Source of the DNA: an uncultured Alphaproteobacteria bacterium
GTDB lineage: Bacteria; Pseudomonadota; Alphaproteobacteria; Micavibrionales; Micavibrionaceae
NCBI GenBank assembly: GCA_937124505.1
Contig: CAKZKV010000106.1
Location: 1 to 5,921 of the forward strand
Direction: 5' to 3'
DNA length: 5,921 bases
Part shown: in pieces, positions 1 to 5,193 of the stretch
Layout: each line of letters begins with the position of its first letter
Numbering within the stretch: the stretch's first letter is position 1
The notes under the pieces: model-generated
Told to the model about the DNA's origin: nothing
The model's input: only the letters and a program-made list of their open reading frames with translations
Databases searched by the model: none
Program-made: the position numbers and the translations under genes

Positions 1-1110
1 ATTGGCGCTGATCCGCTTTAATGTGCCGTGCAAGCTGCCGTATTTTTGAGGATCGTACGCCGTGATCTTCACATTCACGTCCTGCCCCGGTTTCAAAAAC
101 GCAATATCGTTCGGCGACACCTTCGCAATAATTTTCAGATCATCTCCCAAAGGCACAATTTCCACAATCGGCTGGGCAGGTTCCAGAATCCCGCCAATGG
201 TCTTGATGCTGATTTTATCAACAATACCCGTTACCGGCGCACGTACTTCTGTTCTGTACACACGATCGCCGATGGATTTTAGATTCTCCTGCAAACCGGA
301 GAGTTGTGTCTCCACCTCATTTAATTCTTTCAGAACAATCGAGCGGAATTTGTCTTTCTGGTCATCCAGTTCTTTCTCAGTCGCGCTTAATTCCGCCTCC
401 AACCCTTTTGCCCGTTCCCGTGCTTCCCTCGCCCGGCCTCCGGCATCAGAGACTTCGCGCTCCAGACGAAACTGCTCCACTTCCGGCACGGCGCGCTGGG
501 CGACCATTTTTCTGGTGACGTTCAGTTCTTTTTGCAAGGACGCGCGGCTGCTTTCATAGCGGGCGGCTTCACTCTTTGCTTCCGAAATACGGGATTGTAT
601 GGCCGTCACCTTATCTCTCAAAATAGAGTTCTGGTTTTCATACTCTGCCTTGCGGGACTGGTAGAGCGCACTTTCATTTTTCGCCACATCCGGCACTTTT
701 TCCTGCACATCGCCCGGCAACACAAATTCCTTGCCCTGTGCCTCAGCTTCCAGTCTGGCTTTTTTGGCTTGCAGACTTAGAAGTCGCGCCTCCGTCCCGC
801 GTTCTTCACTGGCAAAGAAGACATCAGACAGGCGCAGCAAAACCTGCCCTTTTTCGACATGCTCGCCCTCACTCACCAGAATATCTTCCACAATTCCACC
901 TTCAAGAGACTGAACAACCTGAATCTCTGTGGACGGAACGACCTGCCCTTCCCCCCTTGTGCGTTCCTCAATTTCAGAGACAGATGCCCAGACGCCCAAA
1001 AACAACACCAGAAAAAATATAGTCAGTAGCAGGAACCTGCTGCCCTCGCGCGGCTGCATTTTTGCAGCGGCATTCAGTTCATCCATGAAATCTATATGTT
1101 GCTGCGCCAT
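1..1110 (-). CDS. HlyD/LapC-family membrane fusion protein of a type I secretion system (partial, C-terminus off the left edge)
   Basis: This is the periplasmic adaptor that links the inner-membrane ABC exporter to the TolC-type channel. The window shows 370 codons with no stop, and frame and edge coincide exactly. There is a short cytoplasmic N-terminus and one membrane segment at about residues 26-44 (FLLLTIFFLVLFLGVW). The first half of the lipoyl-like barrel is at about 57-95 (VVQSLEGGIVEDI, then SEGEHVEKGQVLL). A long charged, heptad-like coiled-coil hairpin spans about 100-285. The second lipoyl half begins at about 289 (VRAPVTGIVDKI). The HlyD-type beta domain follows, with NDIAFLKPGQDVNVKI and a KYGSLHGTLKRIS segment. 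Family members are usually about 430-480 residues, so roughly 60-110 are missing. The start at 1110 lies 7 bp after the stop of the preceding gene. The best Shine-Dalgarno-like run, AGAGGA at 1127-1132, is 16 nt away, which is long and suggests translational coupling. A second Met at codon 9 has no better ribosome site. Family is certain; the LapC-versus-HlyD subgroup is inferred from the ABC partner. Confidence 0.95.
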   Translation of the reverse strand, partial: MAQQHIDFMDELNAAAKMQPREGSRFLLLTIFFLVLFLGVWASVSEIEERTRGEGQVVPSTEIQVVQSLEGGIVEDILVSEGEHVEKGQVLLRLSDVFFASEERGTEARLLSLQAKKARLEAEAQGKEFVLPGDVQEKVPDVAKNESALYQSRKAEYENQNSILRDKVTAIQSRISEAKSEAARYESSRASLQKELNVTRKMVAQRAVPEVEQFRLEREVSDAGGRAREARERAKGLEAELSATEKELDDQKDKFRSIVLKELNEVETQLSGLQENLKSIGDRVYRTEVRAPVTGIVDKISIKTIGGILEPAQPIVEIVPLGDDLKIIAKVSPNDIAFLKPGQDVNVKITAYDPQKYGSLHGTLKRISAN

Positions 1111-1117
1111 CTGTGGT

Positions 1118-1489
1118 CTATTCCCGTCCTCTCATCAACTCATTAAATTTTTTGTTGTGCGGACTGTTTTCGTCAGAAGGAGGTTTCATCATTTCCTCAA
1201 TTTCTTTGGCCCTCTCCGGAGTGAGACACCTTCTATAATCCGCGCTCCCTCCGGCACGTTTCTGTGCCTCCATACATTTTTCAAGATTTTCATTCACATT
1301 TTCTTCTACTTCTACCTGTTTTGTTTCTGGAACAGGTTCAGGCTTCATATGGATCAAAAACCAGAACCCGAAAAACAGAATATTCAGAATCACGACCACG
1401 ATGATCAACGTCTTGAGCTTTTCATTCATCTTCTCAGGCTGCGGCGGATGTTTTGAATTGTGTGGGTCATGTTGTTGTGTATCAGGCAT
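1118..1489 (-). CDS. Small single-pass membrane protein of unknown function inside the type I secretion operon
   Basis: I do not recognise a family for this 123-residue protein. Residues 1-26 are hydrophilic, rich in His, Pro and Gln, and end in a basic patch (KMNEKLK). Residues about 27-47 form one strongly hydrophobic helix (LIIVVVILNILFFGFWFLI). A Pro/Glu-rich stalk follows at about 49-68 (KPEPVPETKQVEVEE). Then comes a probably helical domain with Cys72 and Cys88 (CX15C) and a charged C-terminal tail. Positive charge before the helix and acidic residues after it predict N-in, C-out, placing both cysteines in the periplasm where they could form a disulfide. The start at 1489 is chosen because GGAG at 1497-1500 lies 7 nt upstream. 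A longer in-frame start at 1516 would lie deeper inside the ABC gene and lacks this spacing. The gene overlaps the ABC stop by 8 bp and ends 7 bp before the HlyD gene. That placement argues for a role in assembling or regulating the exporter, which is inference. The real coding status is supported by tight packing, the ribosome site and a coherent topology. Confidence 0.85.
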   Translation of the reverse strand: MPDTQQHDPHNSKHPPQPEKMNEKLKTLIIVVVILNILFFGFWFLIHMKPEPVPETKQVEVEENVNENLEKCMEAQKRAGGSADYRRCLTPERAKEIEEMMKPPSDENSPHNKKFNELMRGRE

Positions 1490-3584
1490 TTTTAATCTCC
1501 ATATTCCCGCTGGCAAGGGCTTTAATCACATCGTCGCGTTTACCGTCCAGAACCACGCACCCCTGCTCCATTAAAATCAGGCGGTCCACCATGGCCAGCA
1601 AGGGCTGACGGTGCGTAATCAGAATCAGGGTTTTATCTTTCGCCTCCGTTGCCATATGCTGCTGAAAGGCATTTTCCGCCTGCACGTCCATGGCATTGGT
1701 CGGCTCGTCACAGACATAAATCGAAGGTTTCAGCAACATGGCACGCGCCAGCGCAATGGCCTGCCGTTGCCCGCCGGACAGCCCTTCGCCACGCTCTCCA
1801 ATCAGGGCATCATAGCCAGAGGGGTGTTTGGAAATAAAGTCATGAACACCCGCCTTTTTGGCAACCTCCAGAATGTCCTCTTCTGTCGCACGCGGGCAAC
1901 CGGCCACGATATTCTCGCGCACCGTTCCACTAAACAGCACAACGTCCTGTGAAATATACCCGATATGTCGGCGCAGGTCTGCCGGGTCAATTTGCCGCTC
2001 GTCCGTATCGTCATACAGGATTGTGCCGTCTGTCGGATCATACAGATCCATCAGCAATCTGGCGATGGTGCTTTTCCCGGAACCGATCCGGCCAATCAAT
2101 CCCACCTTTTCTCCCGGCTGGATAATAAATGACACACCGTCCAGAACCTTACGCGCCGTTTGCGGATATTCAAAGGAGACCTTGTCGAAGGTGATTTTTC
2201 CTTTCAAATCCGGGCGGTGCAGAAAATTCACCTCCGGCGGACGATCAACTTTTTTCGCCATCAGCTTATCAATCGTCTGCATGGCACTTTTGGCCTGATG
2301 ATAACGTGTAATCAGATTTGCCATCTGCGCGACCGGGGTCATCGCCCGTCCGCTTAAAATCACGCAGGCGATCAATCCCCCCATACTCAGCGCGTGATCC
2401 TTCACCATATACATGCCCATCAGCACGATCAGGATGCTGGCGGATTGCTGCGCCCATGAGGCAAAATTCCCACTGATTGCCGAATAAAAACGTGATTTCT
2501 GCCCCCACAGGGCATTCTCGCTCACTTCCGCCCCATAACGCGCCCGAAAACCGCCATCCGCGCCAATCGCTTTGATCGTTTCCAGCCCGTGAATGGTTTC
2601 CACTAACAGCCCGTGCTTGGCCTCGGCAGATTTCATGGAGGCCCGGACAAAACGGCGCAAGGGAATTTGCAACACAAGACCGACCATAAGCACCAAAACA
2701 ATCAGGCCCAGTAGTAACAGGGCAATCGGCCCGCCAATCAGGTAAATAACAAACAGGAAAAACAGGGTAAACGGCAAATCCACCAACCCGGCAATCGTCG
2801 CCGAGGTCATAAAATCGCGCACGGCATCAAAATCTTTCAGCATATTTGCCGTCGCACCGCTGGAGCGTGGACGGTCAGATAATTTCATATCCAGAATCTG
2901 GTCATAGATTTGCCTGGTGGCGGTCACGTCGATCTTGCGTCCGGCAAAATCAATAAAATAACCGCGCAGGCTGCGGATGATAAAGTCAAAAACAAAGATC
3001 ACCAGCGCCGCACCCCCCAAAACCCATCCGGTTTCAACAGCGTTTTGCGGAATCACACGGTCATAGACATTCATGATAAATAACGGACTGGCCAGTCCGA
3101 ACAGGTTTACGAGAATCGCAGCAATCAGCACATCACGGTAAATCGCAGCATTTTTCCAGAAGGGCTGCCAGAACCAGTGGCCACCTCTTGTGTTCTGCCC
3201 TTTTTTCATCGGCGCAGTTAAAATCAGTTTGCCGCTGTAGTGCTTCTGAATATCCCCAGACTTCACCTGTTTTTTCCTGTTTTCTTTCGGATCAAAAATC
3301 ACAAGCGACTCAGGATTTTTCTCCAACAACACAAAAGCCCGGCCATCTTTCATAACCAGCGTCAGCGGCAATGTCGCCACGTCTATATCTTTTAACTTTT
3401 GCGAGGTCACTTTGGCTCTCAAGCCAATGCGTTCCGCCGCCTCTATGAACAAAGACGGCCCCATCCCGGAGGCATCTATGGCAAGGCCCGCTTTAACGGC
3501 TTCGGCAGACTTAGCCCGCCCGTAATGGGCAGAGAGATAAACCAGAGCATGAAGCAGATCATCAGGGGGAGAAGCAGAACTCAT
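1482..3584 (-). CDS. Type I secretion system permease/ATPase, LapB/RtxB/LssB-like, with degenerate C39 domain
   Basis: This is the inner-membrane ABC exporter that powers one-step export of a protein substrate across both membranes. Its 700 residues match the usual size of LapB-type transporters. Residues 1-125 resemble a C39 peptidase fold but lack the catalytic Cys near the N-terminus. Ala83 stands where C39 enzymes have the catalytic His (RAFVLL), while the Asp of the FDP motif (98) remains. It is therefore a C39-like docking domain, not a protease. Six membrane segments are visible at about 149-174, 186-206, 262-283, 284-306, 377-395 and 400-415. The nucleotide-binding domain is intact: A-loop Tyr473, Walker A GRIGSGKST (498-506), Q-loop Gln546, signature LSGGQ (602-606), Walker B IYVCDEPT with catalytic Glu627, D-loop AMD (631-633) and H-loop His658. 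The ATG at 3584 is supported because homologues begin with a DxLLxxL segment just after it. The ribosome site is poor: AAAGAG abuts the ATG. It lies between the TolC-family and HlyD-family genes, giving a complete tripartite exporter. The domain type suggests an RTX adhesin or large repeat protein as cargo (inference). Confidence 0.96.
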   Translation of the reverse strand: MSSASPPDDLLHALVYLSAHYGRAKSAEAVKAGLAIDASGMGPSLFIEAAERIGLRAKVTSQKLKDIDVATLPLTLVMKDGRAFVLLEKNPESLVIFDPKENRKKQVKSGDIQKHYSGKLILTAPMKKGQNTRGGHWFWQPFWKNAAIYRDVLIAAILVNLFGLASPLFIMNVYDRVIPQNAVETGWVLGGAALVIFVFDFIIRSLRGYFIDFAGRKIDVTATRQIYDQILDMKLSDRPRSSGATANMLKDFDAVRDFMTSATIAGLVDLPFTLFFLFVIYLIGGPIALLLLGLIVLVLMVGLVLQIPLRRFVRASMKSAEAKHGLLVETIHGLETIKAIGADGGFRARYGAEVSENALWGQKSRFYSAISGNFASWAQQSASILIVLMGMYMVKDHALSMGGLIACVILSGRAMTPVAQMANLITRYHQAKSAMQTIDKLMAKKVDRPPEVNFLHRPDLKGKITFDKVSFEYPQTARKVLDGVSFIIQPGEKVGLIGRIGSGKSTIARLLMDLYDPTDGTILYDDTDERQIDPADLRRHIGYISQDVVLFSGTVRENIVAGCPRATEEDILEVAKKAGVHDFISKHPSGYDALIGERGEGLSGGQRQAIALARAMLLKPSIYVCDEPTNAMDVQAENAFQQHMATEAKDKTLILITHRQPLLAMVDRLILMEQGCVVLDGKRDDVIKALASGNMEIKNA
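1496..1500 (-). promoter_or_regulatory. Ribosome binding site deciding the start of the small membrane protein
   Basis: On the minus strand GGAGA is followed by a short A/T-rich spacer and ATG at 1489. The GGAG core is 7 nt from the start codon, which is near ideal. It lies inside the last codons of the ABC transporter gene, whose TGA (1484-1482) is embedded in the new ORF. The two genes share an 8-bp ATGCCTGA overlap typical of translational coupling. Confidence 0.75.
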
Positions 3585-3638
3585 CTCTTTATTGTACGTG
3601 AGAAACCTGAGAGATCAATGAGAGAAAAGAAGACCTGA
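3585..3638 (-). other. 54-bp gap between the tolC-like and ABC transporter genes
   Basis: This short spacer lies within the leftward operon. It shows no hairpin followed by a T-run, so I see no terminator and expect read-through from the channel gene into the ABC gene. Read on the minus strand it is pyrimidine-rich and carries three TCTCA copies 11 and 9 nt apart. The only purine-rich run near the ABC start, AAAGAG, directly touches the ATG, so translation initiation of the ABC gene may be weak or depend on another element. Confidence 0.5.
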
Positions 3639-5006
3639 TCAATCATCATCAAACCGGAACGGAGATTTATAGATGTATTCCACATCCGGCACGTCTACCT
3701 CCATGGTTTTCTGTAATCCGCCAAGAGCCGCCAGAACGGACAACTCAGAGAGCTGTTCACGGTATCTGGCATTGATATATTCCAGACGAGTCTGGAAATA
3801 CTGATTCTCACTTTGCATCAGTTGCAGCAACCTGATTTGTCCGCCGTCAAACTGGGTTTTGTTGGTTTCAAATAATTCCTGATTAATCTCGCGGCGGCGT
3901 TGCATATTATCCGCCATACGCCCTGCTGTTTCATATTCAATCCAGGCTTGCTCAAGAGCCTGGGCCAATTGCCGTTCCAATTCACGCTTCCGCGCTTCCA
4001 TTTCGAACTTTCCGGCCTGACGCTGGCGAATTTTCGCATATTGCGCACCACCGGTTGAAAAATTCCAGTTCAGTTTCACAACGGCGCGGGCATCCGTAAC
4101 TTCTCCACCGATCACGTCATCCAGATCTTTTTTCAGGAAAAACAACTCCCCGTTTACATCCGGGTAAAAACCGGCTTTTTCTGCCTCGACATCATGTGCG
4201 CTGGCATTAATCTGATAATCAGCTGCTTTCATGGCCGGGTGCGTCGCCAAAACATCAGATGCTTCTTCAAGACTTGATGGAAAATGGCTGTGATCCCATT
4301 CCGGCAAGTCCATCTGCCCGGAAGGACGGTAGCCGGTAAGCTGCTGGTACATTGCCTGCGCTGCCAGATACTGCGATTGATAATCCTCATATATATTATC
4401 CAGAAGGATGGTAATATCTTCAGAGAGTTTTAATTCAGCCTGATCCGCGACGCCTTCGTCAACCATCATGGCAATGCGCTCACGGTAATCCTCAATCTGC
4501 TTGTTGTGTGCAGCGACCATATCGAGCGCTTCCTTGCTGCGCATCACATCAAAATAGGCGCGCGCCGTCTGCAGGGCAAGATTTTCCCGCACATCAACGA
4601 CTTCCAGATCAGCGGAGCGCAGCCTGTCTTCTGCGGCAGCAATCCGCTCACTCGTCTCAAAACCGTCAAATATTTTCTGACTAAGACCGGCAGTGCCCTC
4701 CCACAAATAGGAATAGCCGCTGCCTCTGGTGACAGCCAGACCCCGGCTCGTCGCGTTATCACCGTAAACACGCCCACCTGTTGCCGTGACATTAATTTCA
4801 GGGAACTTCGCAGCCCATTCCTCGACTTTCTTATCCTGCAAACCCTGACGCATTGCCGTTGCCGCATCCACACTTGGATGATATTGCAACGCCGCCGACA
4901 TGGCTTCGCGCAAGGTTTCCGCATGCCCGGCCTGTGAGAAAAAGAGCACACCCCAGCATAAACCAATCAATGATGTTTTTAACAAGTATTTTTGAATAGC
5001 GATCAT
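3639..5006 (-). CDS. TolC-family outer-membrane channel of the type I secretion system
   Basis: This is the outer-membrane and periplasmic tunnel through which the exporter discharges its substrate. The 455 residues match the usual 420-490. A signal peptide is clear: basic MIAIQKYLLK, hydrophobic core to about residue 25, then probable cleavage after QAGHA at 29. The mature part shows the internal duplication of TolC. Repeat 1 starts with ETLREAMSAALQYHPSVDAA (30-49) and carries the strand motif LSQKIFDGFET (108-118). Repeat 2 starts near EASDVLATHPAMKAADYQI (248-266) and carries KLNWNFSTGGAQYA (311-324). Both repeats are followed by long Ala/Glu/Gln-rich coiled-coil stretches. FDGGQIRLLQLMQSENQY (386-403) matches the conserved loop and helix near the end of TolC proteins. 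The C-terminus is short and acidic (FRFDDD). ATG 5006 is the only usable start in frame, because an in-frame stop lies 22 nt upstream, but no good Shine-Dalgarno sequence precedes it. It is first in the operon, 54 bp before the ABC gene. It could serve other TolC-dependent pumps too, but its position argues for dedication to this exporter. Confidence 0.95.
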   Translation of the reverse strand: MIAIQKYLLKTSLIGLCWGVLFFSQAGHAETLREAMSAALQYHPSVDAATAMRQGLQDKKVEEWAAKFPEINVTATGGRVYGDNATSRGLAVTRGSGYSYLWEGTAGLSQKIFDGFETSERIAAAEDRLRSADLEVVDVRENLALQTARAYFDVMRSKEALDMVAAHNKQIEDYRERIAMMVDEGVADQAELKLSEDITILLDNIYEDYQSQYLAAQAMYQQLTGYRPSGQMDLPEWDHSHFPSSLEEASDVLATHPAMKAADYQINASAHDVEAEKAGFYPDVNGELFFLKKDLDDVIGGEVTDARAVVKLNWNFSTGGAQYAKIRQRQAGKFEMEARKRELERQLAQALEQAWIEYETAGRMADNMQRRREINQELFETNKTQFDGGQIRLLQLMQSENQYFQTRLEYINARYREQLSELSVLAALGGLQKTMEVDVPDVEYIYKSPFRFDDD

Positions 5007-5040
5007 AGCCCGACCATTAGATTTGAATCATTTATATGGT

Positions 5041-5046
5041 ATCATA
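5041..5046 (-). promoter_or_regulatory. Candidate -10 element for the type I secretion operon
   Basis: TATGAT on the minus strand matches the sigma70 -10 consensus at five of six positions and lies 34 nt upstream of the tolC-like ATG. No recognisable -35 hexamer sits 16-18 nt further upstream, so this is weak. If it is real, transcription would begin about 20-30 nt before the start codon, giving a very short leader. Confidence 0.2.
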
Positions 5047-5070
5047 TGCGAATGGCCTTGCAATATGCGA
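5044..5070. repeat. 8-bp direct repeat ATATGCGA, 19-bp period
   Basis: ATATGCGA occurs at 5044-5051 and again at 5063-5070, a start-to-start distance of 19 bp, close to two helical turns. The pair lies in the divergent promoter region just upstream of the secretion operon. It could be two binding sites for a regulator on the same DNA face. No known operator was recognised, and an 8-bp match in AT-rich DNA may be chance. Confidence 0.3.
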
Positions 5071-5180
5071 CTAAAATTAGTTTTTTCTGATTCTTAAAAA
5101 AATCGACGATAGTCTCTTTTCTTTTAAATCTAAATAAGGCACATTACATTCAATATTCAACATCAACATGTTTAATAAGT

Positions 5181-5186
5181 AAGGAG
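5181..5186 (+). promoter_or_regulatory. pntA: Shine-Dalgarno sequence deciding the TTG start of pntA
   Basis: AAGGAG lies 7 nt before TTG at 5194, an ideal spacing. The nearby ATG at 5189 is only 2 nt from the site and opens a frame that stops after four codons. The pntA frame itself has a TAA at 5176-5178 and no ATG or GTG between that stop and the TTG. TTG is therefore the initiator. Confidence 0.85.
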
Positions 5187-5193
5187 ACATGCC

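Larger units (their letters stand above)
5007..5193. promoter_or_regulatory. Divergent AT-rich intergenic region carrying the promoters of the secretion operon and pntA
   Basis: This 187-bp gap separates two head-to-head transcription units and must contain or adjoin both promoters. It is much richer in A and T than the flanking genes, with a T6 run at 5081-5086, an A7 run at 5096-5102 and TTTTCTTTT at 5117-5125. I find no convincing -35/-10 pair for either direction. For the leftward operon the best -10-like hexamer is TATGAT (minus strand, 5046-5041), without a good -35. For pntA the best is TTAAAT at 5124-5129, also without a good -35. No RNA gene or terminator hairpin was recognised. Confidence 0.6.

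Noticed and set aside
28..1022. Several plus-strand ORFs of 60-94 residues and longer
   Set aside because: They lie antisense to the HlyD-family gene, which carries clear lipoyl, coiled-coil and HlyD motifs. Their translations are Arg/Ser/Pro-rich without domains, and none has a convincing ribosome site.
929..1456. 175-residue plus-strand ORF across the small-protein gene
   Set aside because: Its Phe/His-rich translation is what reverse-complement reading of a Lys/Glu-rich gene gives. It crosses the tightly packed junction of two well-supported minus-strand genes.
1490..1516. Nine extra N-terminal codons for the small membrane protein (start at 1516)
   Set aside because: This start is deeper inside the ABC gene and lacks the well-spaced GGAG site that precedes ATG 1489.
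1611..2508. Small ORFs on both strands inside the ABC transporter gene
   Set aside because: They overlap the nucleotide-binding and membrane domains, whose motifs are complete and in one frame. They are frame shadows.
3194..3235. Possible gene break where the C39-like domain joins the membrane domain
   Set aside because: The frame is continuous with no stop, the linker (about residues 117-145) is of normal length, and 700 residues matches the family.
1482..3584. Possible peptidase-containing bacteriocin exporter
   Set aside because: The N-terminal C39-like domain lacks the catalytic Cys and His, and the operon includes TolC and HlyD partners, which fits protein export without leader cleavage.
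4506..4966. ORFs of about 140 residues on both strands within the tolC-like gene
   Set aside because: They overlap the conserved first TolC repeat and show no domain features.
5081..5102. T6 and A7 runs as a possible bidirectional terminator hairpin
   Set aside because: The stem would be only A-T pairs with a 9-nt loop and no GC core, and both flanking genes diverge away from it.
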